DNA of 64,000 nucleotides from an uncultured Actinomycetes bacterium (GCA_903825305.1 CAIKAC010000013.1:62001-126000); one strand, 5' to 3'; positions 1 through 8,819 are shown, counted from the stretch's first letter. Program-made: numbers and translations. The notes: generated by a model from the sequence alone, not told the origin.

Positions 1-502
1 AGTTGTGCCAGAAGTCATTGCCGAACACGGTGGTGTGGGGGTTCGCACGCAAGTGGGCCACTCCTTCATCAAACAAATCATGGCGGAGACGGGGGCGGTG
101 TTTGGTGGTGAACATTCGGGCCACTACTACTACCGAGACAATTACCGGGCTGACTCGGGGATCATCACTGCCCTGATTGTGCTGGAGATGCGCTGTCGAT
201 CAGGCCAACCCATGTCGGCCATGCTCGAGCCCTTCCGGCGCTACTGGGCCTCGGGGGAGATCAATACTCACGTGGATTCTCCGGCCGACACCGTGGAGGC
301 AGTTGCTGATGTGGTGGCCTCACAGGGGGCGACCGTCGATCGACTCGATGGATTGACCGTTGATCATGGGGATTGGTGGTTCAATCTGCGACCATCGAAC
401 ACCGAGCCGCTCCTTCGCTTGAATGTTGAGGCCCCGGACGAAGCACAAGGCAAAGCTCGGGTGGAAGAAGTAATTGCGCTCATTGCGTCGGTGGGGGCCT
501 AA
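1..502 (+). CDS. manB: Phosphomannomutase/phosphoglucomutase, C-terminal part (cut by window edge)
   Basis: The reading frame is open from the first bases, so the gene begins upstream of the window; the GTG at 5 is an internal valine codon. About 165 C-terminal residues of an alpha-D-phosphohexomutase are visible. The sugar-binding loop GEHSGHYYYRD and the C-terminal phosphate-binding loop RPSNTEPLLR are both present. The family interconverts hexose 1- and 6-phosphates in the cytoplasm, feeding GDP-mannose and other nucleotide sugars. The next gene starts directly after its stop, so the two are probably cotranscribed. Whether mannose or glucose phosphate is the substrate cannot be told from this fragment. 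Confidence 0.9.
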   Translation, partial: VVPEVIAEHGGVGVRTQVGHSFIKQIMAETGAVFGGEHSGHYYYRDNYRADSGIITALIVLEMRCRSGQPMSAMLEPFRRYWASGEINTHVDSPADTVEAVADVVASQGATVDRLDGLTVDHGDWWFNLRPSNTEPLLRLNVEAPDEAQGKARVEEVIALIASVGA

Positions 503-733
503 ATGCTCAACGCCAGTCTGCTCGAGATCCTGGTGTGTCCCAACGATCGCGGGTCACTGCGGTACTACCCCGAACTCAGGCTCTTAGAGAATCCGCGCAC
601 GCACAAGGTCTACGAGGTTGTTCACGATATTGCGGTGCTGTTGCCTGAGAGTCAACGAGATGCCACCGCCGATGAGGCCGCTGCCATGGAGGCCCAGGCC
701 TCAAGCGCGATTACGACGGGTTCGAAGAGTTAG
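503..733 (+). CDS. Trm112-like small protein
   Basis: A 76-residue protein beginning directly after the mutase stop. The N-terminus LLEILVCPND followed by a YEVVHDIAVLLPE segment is the Trm112/YcaR (UPF0434) pattern: a CP knuckle, then a short beta hairpin ending in an I-x-V-LLP motif. In other organisms Trm112 proteins bind and stabilise methyltransferases; small bacterial forms like this one have no firmly known partner. Pairing with a phosphohexomutase gene is common in actinobacteria (family knowledge). Its last 23 bases overlap the end of the oppositely oriented acyl-CoA synthetase gene. Confidence 0.8.
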   Translation: MLNASLLEILVCPNDRGSLRYYPELRLLENPRTHKVYEVVHDIAVLLPESQRDATADEAAAMEAQASSAITTGSKS

Positions 734-2342
734 CCACAAACGCAATGGCCTCGCGCTTGTGGCGCGCATAGTCCATTTTCCCTGAAGGACTCCGACCGAT
801 GGTGTCCACAAAGCGGATGCTTCGAGGGGCTTTGTAGCGTGCCAAGTGTTGACGCACATGCTCAGTCAAGGCTTCGGGGTCAGGACGAGGTGCCGAAGCG
901 ATGAGCTCAACGATGCCCACCACGACTTCGCCGTAGCGCTCATCGGGGACACCAACAACGCAGGCATCGGCCACACTTTCATGGCGCTTTAAGACTTCTT
1001 CCACTTCTTCGGGATAGACCTTTTCGCCGGCCGTATTGATGCACTGGCTTCCGCGGCCCATGAAATTAACCGTGCCGTCGGTCGAAACGATGGCGTAATC
1101 ACCGGGGATGGAGTAGCGCTTGCCGTCAATGACACGAAAGGTCGCTGTGGTCTTGGCCTCGTCTTTGTAATAACCGAGGGGCACTCGTCCACCCAATGCC
1201 ACCATGCCAATTTCGCCAGATCCTGGGACAACATCGCGATTGTCTTCGCTGAGCACTCTCACCTGTTGAGACACCGTGAAGGTTCCGGTCGTGGTGGTGT
1301 CGTTCCCCCGCGATAGCGATGTCCCCACCCCAATGGCTTCGGATGATCCGAGGGAGTCAATGAGGAGCAAGCGTGGCTTGAAGGCAGCGAGAGCATCTTT
1401 CATGTCTTGGGAGAACATCGCGCCAGTAGAGAGAATGGATTTCAACGAATCAAAGTGGTACTTGCCTGGGTGGGCTTGTATTTCGGCCACCAACGGGCGT
1501 GCGAAGGGGTCGCCGACGATGATGAGTTGGGCGACTTGCTTGGCATCGATCGTGGCGGCAAGTTCAGCCGGGTCATAGTGACGGCTCTCGAGCAAAATGA
1601 CGTGGCCACCTTCAATCAGGCTCTCAAGAGCTTGAAATTGTCCCGTGCCGTGCATGAGGGGACAGGCCGGCAAGAGGGGGAGACTCGGGCCAAGTTCTCG
1701 AAGGCGATGCTTCATTGCTTCGAGGCCACCCTCGAGATCCCAGCGTCGATACGCACCAACATTGAGTCGGCAGAACAAGTCATCTTGACGCCACATCACA
1801 CCTTTGGGCATCCCTGTGGTGCCACCGGTGTACATGAAGAGCAGGTCATCGCCGCTCAACGGTGCCGGTCGCTCAATCACCTCGGGCGTCTCAGCGATGA
1901 CATCTTGATAGTTGGTCGCCCACTCGGGACATGGCGCCGAACCGTCATCGACGAAGAGCCAGGCAACGACCTTGGGCATCGCATCTTTCATGGATGCCAC
2001 CGTGTCGACGAAGGACCCATGGAAGATCACCACTCGTGCATCGGCGTTGTCCCAGAGGTAGCTGAGTTCTTCTGTGCCGTAGCGATAGTTGGTGTTGACG
2101 GGAATGAGTCCCGCGCGCATGGTGGCGATAACGCCAATCAGGTATTCAGGGCAGTTGTAGAGATATTCAGCAACGGTTTCTTGATGCGAAAGCCCTTTGT
2201 CGAGTAGCCATTGGGCGAGCGCCCGGGATTCTCGCTCCACCTGTTCCCACGACAAGGTGCGATGACCTTGGGTGATGGCGGGCGCTTGAGGCTGAATCTC
2301 AGCGATGGCTTCGATGACCTCGGCGTAGTTCCAGTTACTCAC
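711..2342 (-). CDS. Acyl-CoA synthetase (AMP-forming)
   Basis: A 543-residue ANL-superfamily enzyme that activates a carboxylic acid as acyl-AMP and transfers it to CoA. The phosphate-binding P-loop MYTGGTTGMPKGV is intact, and near the C-terminus SPSGKMDYARHK carries the catalytic lysine. Length and motifs resemble the actinobacterial FadD-type synthetases that act on fatty or steroid-derived acids, but the substrate cannot be read from the sequence. The start is GTG, preceded by a GAGGGGG Shine-Dalgarno stretch. Acyl-CoA dehydrogenase (3042) and enoyl-CoA hydratase (8697) genes nearby suggest a beta-oxidation-like role, although they are not in one operon. Confidence 0.9.
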   Translation of the reverse strand: MSNWNYAEVIEAIAEIQPQAPAITQGHRTLSWEQVERESRALAQWLLDKGLSHQETVAEYLYNCPEYLIGVIATMRAGLIPVNTNYRYGTEELSYLWDNADARVVIFHGSFVDTVASMKDAMPKVVAWLFVDDGSAPCPEWATNYQDVIAETPEVIERPAPLSGDDLLFMYTGGTTGMPKGVMWRQDDLFCRLNVGAYRRWDLEGGLEAMKHRLRELGPSLPLLPACPLMHGTGQFQALESLIEGGHVILLESRHYDPAELAATIDAKQVAQLIIVGDPFARPLVAEIQAHPGKYHFDSLKSILSTGAMFSQDMKDALAAFKPRLLLIDSLGSSEAIGVGTSLSRGNDTTTTGTFTVSQQVRVLSEDNRDVVPGSGEIGMVALGGRVPLGYYKDEAKTTATFRVIDGKRYSIPGDYAIVSTDGTVNFMGRGSQCINTAGEKVYPEEVEEVLKRHESVADACVVGVPDERYGEVVVGIVELIASAPRPDPEALTEHVRQHLARYKAPRSIRFVDTIGRSPSGKMDYARHKREAIAFVANSSNPS

Positions 2343-2403
2343 GCGACCCCCTCAGATAATGCTGCGCAGGAAATCCTAGGGCACCATCATCGAGGGGCAA
2401 GAC

Positions 2404-2883
2404 TTACGCGGTGGGCAGCGGTCCCGCGTTTCCGTAGCCCTGGCGTTCGCCCGTGCCCGCCCGAGCAACGAGCTGTTCTGGTTCAAACAGCATCCAATAG
2501 GCGTTGCGGGCATGTTTGCGGCTGCGGTTGTCGAACACTTGGGCGAGCACGGCTGGATCGTCGGCTTCATCTTCGTGAACAAATACTTCCAAAATCGGCG
2601 TTGACGTCATGAGCTGCGCCATCATGATTCCTTGGCTTGCCTCGTGGGCGCAGATCTTGTCGACATCGGCAGAACCGGGCATGCCACAGGCGACCACGAT
2701 GGAACAGTCATCGCGTTCGATCATGTTCTTCGCGGCCACCGCGAGGTCCTTAAAACCCGGTACGGTGCGGCGAATCACGTGGAAGCTTTCGTTAAACCCA
2801 TCGCATTTGCTCAATTCATCAAGTGCCGCACCACCCATGTCGTATCGGGCGAACATGGTGTCAACAACGCCAATGGTGATCAT
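2404..2883 (-). CDS. ribC: Archaeal-type riboflavin synthase (RibC family)
   Basis: A 159-residue protein matching the archaeal riboflavin synthase family, which dismutates two 6,7-dimethyl-8-ribityllumazine molecules to riboflavin and is related to lumazine synthase rather than to the bacterial RibE-type enzyme. From residue 7 the family motifs occur in order: VDTMFARYDMG, TVPGFKDLAVAAK (40-52), CGMPG (66-70), KICAHEAS (76-83), QLMTS (90-94), EVFVHEDEA (99-107) and the C-terminal GTGERQG. The ATG at 2883 is preferred over an upstream start because an AAGGAG ribosome site lies eight bases before it and homologues begin there. No other riboflavin gene is adjacent. Bacterial riboflavin synthases are normally the two-domain lumazine-binding type, so this is probably a transferred or replacement gene (inference). 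Lumazine synthase is the main alternative, but the motifs favour RibC. Confidence 0.85.
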   Translation of the reverse strand: MITIGVVDTMFARYDMGGAALDELSKCDGFNESFHVIRRTVPGFKDLAVAAKNMIERDDCSIVVACGMPGSADVDKICAHEASQGIMMAQLMTSTPILEVFVHEDEADDPAVLAQVFDNRSRKHARNAYWMLFEPEQLVARAGTGERQGYGNAGPLPTA

Positions 2884-3041
2884 GGGGAGGGCTCCTTGGG
2901 GGATGAGGGAATACCTAGCCTCTAGTTTGCCTGCTCGGCGCATACCTTGTGCCAGGAGGGGTAAAGCAAGAGGTTTCAGGCAGGAGCCCGAGAGGTCCTA
3001 ATCTGTGATCATCGTTTGGTCTACAAGCAGAGGGAGCCGAC

Positions 3042-4331
3042 GTGGCGTGGGATTTTGAAACTGAACCGGAATTTGAAGAGAAGCTCGCATGGATGCGGGA
3101 GTTCGTCGTCGAAGAAATCTTCCCCCTCGAGGTTTTAGGTCTCGAATTCGACCAACTCATGAAGTTGATTGAACCCTTGCGCGAAGAGGTCAAGGCTCGA
3201 GGACTCTATGCCGTGCACCTTCCCCCAGAACTTGGCGGTAAGGGCTTTGGTCAGGTGAAGCTTGGGCTGATGCACGAAATCTTGGGTCAGTCCATGTACG
3301 CCCCCTTCGTCTTTGGCAACAATGCTCCCGACTCTGGCAACGGTGAACTCATCGCTATTGGTTCGGCACAAACGGGCCGCATGGATCAGCGTGAACAGTG
3401 GCTTGAGCCCTTACTCAATGGCACCGCTCGCTCAGCATTCGCCATGACTGAGCCAGAAGTCGCAGGATCTGATCCGACGCTGCTTCGTGCTCGCGCATTC
3501 AAAGACGGGGATGAGTGGGTCATTGACGCCCACAAGTGGTACACGACGAATGGCTCGATTGCTGATTTCTTCATCGTGATGGCCGTGACCAACCCCGATG
3601 TCCACCCCTACCAAGGCAGCTCGATGATCATCGTTCCTGCCGACACCCCTGGGGTGAAGGTCGTACGTGACATCGCCTCCATTGAAGATCCAGAGGGACG
3701 TTACGGACAGTATTTCAATCACTCAGAAGTTCTTTTTGAATCGGTGCGTGTTCCCGTGAGCAACCTCCTCGGCGTGGAAGGGCAAGGCTTTGCCCTCGCC
3801 CAAGAGCGCCTCGGACCAGGCCGCATTCACCACGCCATGCGCTGGTTGGGCCAATCCAAGCGTGCCCTCGACATCATGTGTGAACGAGCAGTATCGCGCT
3901 ATGCCCACGGTTCTGTGTTGGCCGAGAAGCAGACCATCCAGAACTGGGTGGCAGATTCCATGGCCGAAATGCACGCGGCTCGGCTCATGACCTTGCAAGC
4001 AGCTTGGAAGATGGACAAGGTTGGCGCTCCAGCCGCTCGCGTAGAAATTGCGATGATCAAGTACTACGGCGCACAAGTGCTCTACAACGTGATTGACCGC
4101 GCTATTCAAACCTGCGGTGGTCTTGGTTACTCAGCTGATCTTCCCTTGGAATCGATGTATCGCCATGCCCGTGCCGCTCGGATCTATGACGGACCTGACG
4201 AAGTACACCGCATGACCGTGGCTCGATGGAAGCTCAAGCAGTACGCGCCCACCGACATTCCAACCGAATACATTCCAGCGCGCGCCAAAGATGCCAAGGA
4301 GCACTTTGCCGCGATGTTGAATTCGCTCTAA
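3042..4331 (+). CDS. Acyl-CoA dehydrogenase (ACAD10/11-like)
   Basis: A 429-residue flavoprotein that introduces a double bond into acyl-CoA and passes electrons to ETF. The FAD/substrate segment AFAMTEPEVAGSDPTLLRA, the WYTTNG strand, and the C-terminal QTCGGLGYSADLPLESMYR and IYDGPDEVHRMTVAR motifs are clear. The IYDGPDEVHR ending is typical of the ACAD10/11 branch, which often works with a phosphotransferase-like partner; a gene of that type lies at 36.1-37.1 kb. The GTG start has a strong AGAGGGAG ribosome site. It is transcribed divergently from the riboflavin synthase gene. Confidence 0.92.
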   Translation: MAWDFETEPEFEEKLAWMREFVVEEIFPLEVLGLEFDQLMKLIEPLREEVKARGLYAVHLPPELGGKGFGQVKLGLMHEILGQSMYAPFVFGNNAPDSGNGELIAIGSAQTGRMDQREQWLEPLLNGTARSAFAMTEPEVAGSDPTLLRARAFKDGDEWVIDAHKWYTTNGSIADFFIVMAVTNPDVHPYQGSSMIIVPADTPGVKVVRDIASIEDPEGRYGQYFNHSEVLFESVRVPVSNLLGVEGQGFALAQERLGPGRIHHAMRWLGQSKRALDIMCERAVSRYAHGSVLAEKQTIQNWVADSMAEMHAARLMTLQAAWKMDKVGAPAARVEIAMIKYYGAQVLYNVIDRAIQTCGGLGYSADLPLESMYRHARAARIYDGPDEVHRMTVARWKLKQYAPTDIPTEYIPARAKDAKEHFAAMLNSL

Positions 4332-5353
4332 ATCAACCAGGGCGCAAGTCGCTCGTTAATCCATGCATGCAAGGCATCGCCTTGAGTGTGCAAGGTGGAT
4401 TCGTCGACTTTGGTCTTGGGCAATTTGAACAAACTTCGTGGCCGACGATCGAAATACAACTGACCAGCTGGCGGTTGCCCGAGGGGTTGGGTCGCAGCCC
4501 AGAGCAAGGTGTCGGCTCCAGCTTCGACGCCTCGTAGGACTGGCTTGAGAAGTGTTGAAAACGTAGGAAGCGCTTCGCTCAGGCCGGGGGTATTGGTCCA
4601 GCCCGGATGAACGGCCAAGGCGTGACACTCGTGAGTCCAGGCTTGGTGAACCATTAGGACGATTTGTGCTCGTTTGGCTCTGGCGTAGGCCACGGTGCCT
4701 TGGTAGTTCTCCGCGGTCATCTCGAGCTGCTCGAGATCGAAAGCTTGGCTATACATGCCACCCGATGTCATGGCGATAACGCTTGTCTGACTCGAAACCT
4801 CCAAGAGTTTAGTGAGCAGCGCTGGACCTAAGAGGTGGGTTGCGAGGGTCATTTCGACGCCTTGGGCGTTAGTGGTGAAGGTGTCAGAGAGCGCACCGGC
4901 ATTATGAATGATCACCTCAGGAATAACGCCAGTCTCGCGAATGCGACTGGCTAATGCGGTGACGGCATCAAAGTCCGAGAGATCGCAGCGATAGCCCGTA
5001 ATGGATCCCGCGAGACTTTCAGAGTCGGCCACCACGTCGTCAAGGCGATCTTGGTTACGGCCAATGCCGATGACCTGACAACCCAAACCCGCTAGTGCGA
5101 GCGCGCTGTAGCGACCAAGCCCTGAGGTGACGCCACTGAGCAAGATCACACGACCGGGGCGAGGCTCGAGATCCTCGAAGTGCTCCAGACGTCGGCGAAT
5201 GCCAAAGCCAAGGGAGGAAAAACTTCCGACCACGCTGGCTTCGAGTGCGCGGTCGACCACATGGCGAGATGCTTTCACTGGCTCAAGCCTAGGAGGCAGT
5301 GGGTCAATGATGACCGGGGGAGAGCTCGCGGATCGCTTCGCGCAATTTGTCAC
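4328..5353 (-). CDS. Short-chain dehydrogenase/reductase, DHRS12-like
   Basis: An NAD(P)-dependent oxidoreductase with a Rossmann fold: the glycine loop LSGVTSGLGR, the NAG motif in VIIHNAGALSD, the catalytic serine in MTSGGMYS and the YARAK active-site tyrosine-lysine pair. A roughly 50-residue N-terminal helix segment before the fold and the overall pattern resemble DHRS12-type SDRs. The start is uncertain. The GTG at 5353 would overlap the upstream gene by 50 bases; a GTG at 5278 would avoid this, but neither has a convincing ribosome site. Its stop overlaps the end of the convergent dehydrogenase gene by four bases. Substrate unknown. Confidence 0.85.
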   Translation of the reverse strand: MTNCAKRSASSPPVIIDPLPPRLEPVKASRHVVDRALEASVVGSFSSLGFGIRRRLEHFEDLEPRPGRVILLSGVTSGLGRYSALALAGLGCQVIGIGRNQDRLDDVVADSESLAGSITGYRCDLSDFDAVTALASRIRETGVIPEVIIHNAGALSDTFTTNAQGVEMTLATHLLGPALLTKLLEVSSQTSVIAMTSGGMYSQAFDLEQLEMTAENYQGTVAYARAKRAQIVLMVHQAWTHECHALAVHPGWTNTPGLSEALPTFSTLLKPVLRGVEAGADTLLWAATQPLGQPPAGQLYFDRRPRSLFKLPKTKVDESTLHTQGDALHAWINERLAPWLI

Positions 5354-6263
5354 CCGTTGCCGCTATTGCCAAGACGGGAATGGTGACACCATGCTCAACG
5401 TAGCGTTGAATGTGCGCTCGGCAGGCTTCGTAGGAGCCGTGCACAATGAGGTCATCGACCACATCATCGGGGATGACCTCGAGGGCACGCTTGCGATCTC
5501 CGGCCTCCCATGCCTCCCACATCGCCTCGAGTTGAGGCCCCCGACCAATCCATTGCTGAAAGGCGGCGTAGCCCGCAACGTTGAGATAGGCCGCCACCAT
5601 GCGCCTACCGATGGCGCGAGCCTCTTCGGCATTGTCGCTCGGGATAACAAAAATGCGAGCCGTGACCTCAATGTCGCGGCCGGATTCTGCCAGGACGGTT
5701 TCGACGTCACCGGCACTGAGCCAGTTCAAAATCACGCCATCGGCTTCGCGGCCTGCTAAGCGCAACATGCCAGCGCGCAACGCCGCGAGGTGAATCTTCG
5801 GAGGCTGCTCAATGGGTCGGCTGAGTTTGAAACCTTTCACGCTGAAGGTTTCGTATTCCTCCGTTACTTTCTCACCACGCAGTGCTGCGGTGAGAAAGCG
5901 CAAGGTGTCTCGTGAGCGTTGGTAGGGCTTGGTGTAGCTTTCGCCATTCCAACGCTCCACGATGACGGGGCTCGATGCCCCAATGCCGAGGGTAAATCGT
6001 CCCGGGGCCAATTCCGCCAATGCCGCAGCCGATTGGGCGATGAGGGCGGGACCGCGGGTGTACACCGGCACAATGGCCACGCCGAGCTGGAGGCGAGGCT
6101 CGATGGCGGCAGCAAACGCGAGAATGGAAAAGCCGTCAGCACCATCGATTTCTGCTGACCAAAGATCGCTGTAGCCAAGGTCAGCAATTTCGTGAATAAC
6201 CTCGCGGTGCTCAAGCAAACTGATGCCTTCAAAAGGGACGGTGATGCCGTAGCGAGTGGTCAT
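5304..6263 (-). CDS. LLM-class F420-dependent oxidoreductase
   Basis: A 319-residue luciferase-like TIM-barrel protein. The segments LGYSDLWSAEIDGADG, LGVAIVPVYTRGP and APGRFTLGIGASS, and the C-terminal substrate-recognition region, are typical of actinobacterial LLM flavin enzymes that use reduced cofactor F420 or FMN. The ATG at 6263 has an AAGGAG site eight bases upstream. It lies 20 bases downstream of PPK2 on the same strand. The cofactor assignment is by family; no F420 biosynthesis gene is in the window to support it. Confidence 0.88.
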   Translation of the reverse strand: MTTRYGITVPFEGISLLEHREVIHEIADLGYSDLWSAEIDGADGFSILAFAAAIEPRLQLGVAIVPVYTRGPALIAQSAAALAELAPGRFTLGIGASSPVIVERWNGESYTKPYQRSRDTLRFLTAALRGEKVTEEYETFSVKGFKLSRPIEQPPKIHLAALRAGMLRLAGREADGVILNWLSAGDVETVLAESGRDIEVTARIFVIPSDNAEEARAIGRRMVAAYLNVAGYAAFQQWIGRGPQLEAMWEAWEAGDRKRALEVIPDDVVDDLIVHGSYEACRAHIQRYVEHGVTIPVLAIAATGDKLREAIRELSPGHH

Positions 6264-6283
6264 AAGTACTCCTTAGTCGTGAT

Positions 6284-7063
6284 CTAAGCCGTGAAGTCGA
6301 GTCCCTGTGAGCGAGGTGGCTCCGTGCCCGCCCGCCTCATGCCCTGCTCAAGTGCCGCAATCACGGTTTCTATGACGTGTACGCGAGCGAAGTGTTTGGA
6401 CTCAGCCGGTATCACCGACCAGGGCGCATAATCGGTATCAGTTCGACGCAGCATTTCGTTGATGGCCACTTCATAGTCGGCTCGCTTGGAGCGGTTGCGC
6501 CAATCCTCGTCACTCAGTTTCCAACTCTTGAGAGGATTGTCTCGCCTTCCCTCAAAACGACGCAATTGCTCTTGGTCGGAAATGTGAAGAAAGCACTTCA
6601 CGAAGACGACACCCTCGGCGGCCATGGATCGCTCAAAGTCATTGATTTCCCCATAAGCCCGCTCCCACGCAGCTTCATCGACGAGCTGCTCGACGCGCTC
6701 CACGAGCACGCGGCCATACCAAGAACGATCAAGGACCACCATGCCGCCGTCGCCTGGGATGGATCCGAAAAAGCGCCAGAGGAAATGGTGACGTCTATCG
6801 TTCTTGTTCGGCGCGGCAAAGGTGTCAACGCGATAGTGGCGAGGATCAAGCGGAGCGACGAGTCTACGGATCGCACCGCCTTTACCAGCTGCATCCCAGC
6901 CCTCCATGAGTACCAGCAAAGGTGGCCCAACGCGATCTCCGATGAGACCACCGTTGACGAGTCGGAGGTGGAGGAGGTGGCGCTGAGCGGCGAGGAGGCG
7001 TTGGTCGGCTTCCTCTTTGCTCAGCGAAGCTGAAAGATCAACGTCTTCAAGCCGAGTGGTCAT
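6284..7063 (-). CDS. ppk2: Polyphosphate kinase 2 family protein
   Basis: A 259-residue P-loop kinase of the PPK2 family, which transfers phosphate between polyphosphate and nucleotides. Walker A is GWDAAGKGGAIRR, the catalytic/lid region contains LDRSWYGRVLVERV, and the LKSWKLSDEDWRNR segment is characteristic. The frame is open upstream to 7198, but the ATG at 7063 fits the family N-terminus and begins after a hairpin at 7074-7104 that separates it from the aquaporin gene. Only a closely spaced GGAG precedes this start. Whether it makes ADP, ATP or GTP cannot be decided by eye. Confidence 0.9.
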   Translation of the reverse strand: MTTRLEDVDLSASLSKEEADQRLLAAQRHLLHLRLVNGGLIGDRVGPPLLVLMEGWDAAGKGGAIRRLVAPLDPRHYRVDTFAAPNKNDRRHHFLWRFFGSIPGDGGMVVLDRSWYGRVLVERVEQLVDEAAWERAYGEINDFERSMAAEGVVFVKCFLHISDQEQLRRFEGRRDNPLKSWKLSDEDWRNRSKRADYEVAINEMLRRTDTDYAPWSVIPAESKHFARVHVIETVIAALEQGMRRAGTEPPRSQGLDFTA

Positions 7064-7073
7064 CACTCCATTC

Positions 7074-7104
7074 AACCCCACGCAGGACCCGCCCGCGTGG
7101 GGTT
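7074..7104. terminator. Strong hairpin between aquaporin and ppk2
   Basis: AACCCCACGC (7074-7083) pairs perfectly with GCGTGGGGTT (7095-7104) around an 11-base loop. It lies ten bases past the aquaporin stop and eleven before the ppk2 start. No T-run follows on the minus strand, although four Ts follow on the plus strand. It may end aquaporin transcripts or limit readthrough into ppk2. Confidence 0.5.
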
Positions 7105-7113
7105 GCGCCTTTT

Positions 7114-7830
7114 CTAGGCTTCGTGACGCCCGAAAATGCCGAGGTGAGCGCCGGCAGCAATGGCGCCACCAACGAGGGGAGCCAAGAGAAAGAGCCACAC
7201 CTGCTTAAGCGCTGTGCCGCCGACAATCAGAGCAGGGCCAAAGCTTCGAGCAGGGTTCACCGAGGTGCCGGTTAGAGGAATGCCAAAGAGGTGAATGAAG
7301 GTCAAGGTCAAGCCGATAGCCACACCAGCGGTGACAGCGTTACCAACTTTGGATGTCACAGCCAAGATGACGAAGACAAAGACTGCGGTCAAGACGACTT
7401 CAATGAGAAATGCCGAACCCATGGAGATGTGGGTAATGGAGGCCGATCCATAGCCATCGGCACCGAGCCCCGTGGTGGTGCGGTTGTACGAAGGCGAGCC
7501 AGAGAACACGCCCCACAGCAAGAGCGCGCCACCGATGCCACCGAGGAATTGGGCAATCCAATACCCGAGTCCCTCAACGACGCTCATCCGACCTGAGATC
7601 ACAGCACCAATGGTGACCGCCGGGTTGACGTGGCATCCAGAAACCGCACCAATGGTGTAGATCAGCCCCAAGAGCACCAAACCGAATGCCAGAGCGGTCG
7701 TGACGACACCGACGCCGACATTGCCGCCATCAAGTTTGAAACCAAACATCAAGGTAGCGACGCCACAAGCGAAGAACACCAAGATTGCGGTGCCGATGAA
7801 TTCGGCAATGAGACGTTTGGCGAGTGACAT
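7114..7830 (-). CDS. Aquaporin (MIP family channel)
   Basis: A 238-residue polytopic membrane protein with six hydrophobic segments and both aquaporin half-helix signatures: SGCHVNPAVT (NPA at 69-71) and GTSVNPARSFGPA (NPA at 192-194). Length and motifs match AqpZ-like water channels; glycerol facilitators usually carry an aspartate after the second NPA and are longer. The ATG start has a GTAGGAGGTCACC ribosome site. It appears to be transcribed alone, with a hairpin between it and ppk2. Confidence 0.93.
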   Translation of the reverse strand: MSLAKRLIAEFIGTAILVFFACGVATLMFGFKLDGGNVGVGVVTTALAFGLVLLGLIYTIGAVSGCHVNPAVTIGAVISGRMSVVEGLGYWIAQFLGGIGGALLLWGVFSGSPSYNRTTTGLGADGYGSASITHISMGSAFLIEVVLTAVFVFVILAVTSKVGNAVTAGVAIGLTLTFIHLFGIPLTGTSVNPARSFGPALIVGGTALKQVWLFLLAPLVGGAIAAGAHLGIFGRHEA

Positions 7831-7914
7831 GGTGACCTCCTACAGGGCAGCCTCGGTGGCGGGGCTTGCTGCCTCCAAGGGTAAATGGGATCTATTCGCT
7901 AGCGGTGGATCGTG

Positions 7915-8697
7915 CTAGTTGGGTAGCCAGCGAAACGCGGGAGCGCGTCGCTCAGAGAAGGCCGCCACCCCTTCGTCGAGATCGCCAGCATCTCGAGCAA
8001 TGGCTTCCCACGTAGCAATGGTGTCGCGTCGTGCCGAGCCTTCGAGCACCGCCTCATCAATGACCGCTTTGGTGGCCAGTTGGGTCAGTAGTGATTTGCT
8101 GGCCATGGTCGCGGCTAGGTGATTGACGGTGGCTTCTACCTCATCATCGGCGACCAAGATGTCGATGAGTCCCAGATCAAAAGCCGTTTGAGCATCAAAC
8201 AGCTCAGCCGTGTAAATCAAGCGCTTGGTGTGAGATGGGCCGATCAGCGACGCAATCCGAAGTAGCGCGGCTGGGGGGTAGGTCACCCCCAGTTTTGAAG
8301 GAGTAATGCCAAAGGTGGCAGATTGACCGGCCACTCGAATATCGCACGCCACTGCCAGCTGCACGCCGCCGCCGACACAGTTCCCCTGGATGGAGGCGAT
8401 CGTTGGTCGGGGGAACTGAGCCAAAGCCGCTTCGGCGGCGGCATTTCGGGCGCGGTATCCGTCGTCAACTCCGGCATCAGCAAGTGAACCGGCAACATCT
8501 TTAATGTCGGCGCCAGCGCAAAAGTGGCCATCGGCTCCGGTAAGCACGAGGACACGGATGTCGTGGTGGGCGACTTCATCAAGGACATCGGGCAAGGCTG
8601 ACCACATATTCATCGTGACGGCATTACGTCGAGCTGGATTATTGAGGGTCACCGTTGCAATCTCTTGTTCGATGGTCACGATGAGTTGATCTGTCAC
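7915..8697 (-). CDS. Enoyl-CoA hydratase/isomerase family protein
   Basis: A 260-residue crotonase-fold protein. The oxyanion-hole segment HFCAGADIKDVAG and the second CoA-binding region IQGNCVGGGVQLAVACDIR are present, followed by FGITPSKLGVTYP. The family hydrates 2-enoyl-CoA or catalyses related isomerisations; where classical hydratases have a glutamate pair this protein is less typical, so the exact reaction is uncertain. It starts with GTG and lies 85 bases upstream of the aquaporin gene on the same strand. Confidence 0.88.
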   Translation of the reverse strand: MTDQLIVTIEQEIATVTLNNPARRNAVTMNMWSALPDVLDEVAHHDIRVLVLTGADGHFCAGADIKDVAGSLADAGVDDGYRARNAAAEAALAQFPRPTIASIQGNCVGGGVQLAVACDIRVAGQSATFGITPSKLGVTYPPAALLRIASLIGPSHTKRLIYTAELFDAQTAFDLGLIDILVADDEVEATVNHLAATMASKSLLTQLATKAVIDEAVLEGSARRDTIATWEAIARDAGDLDEGVAAFSERRAPAFRWLPN

Positions 8698-8819
8698 GGG
8701 TTCTCGCTTTCGATATCGACCTTATGGAGCCTAGGTACTCGGGTGATAGCCAAGGTTCATCACGTGGATCACCGGGGCCTGTTGACCTGAATTTAGGGAC
8801 ATGATCGGGCCCAAGCACT

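Noticed and set aside
1407-2207. 266-codon plus-strand open frame inside the acyl-CoA synthetase gene
   Set aside because: It lies wholly antisense to a clear enzyme and its translation has no recognisable domain; it is a shadow of high-GC codon use.
2404-2883. Lumazine synthase as the identity of the 159-residue protein
   Set aside because: The motif run, including VDTMFARYDMG and EVFVHEDEA, fits the archaeal riboflavin synthase branch better.
6377-7033. 218-codon plus-strand open frame inside ppk2
   Set aside because: Antisense to an intact PPK2 with P-loop and catalytic motifs; no family pattern in the plus-strand product.
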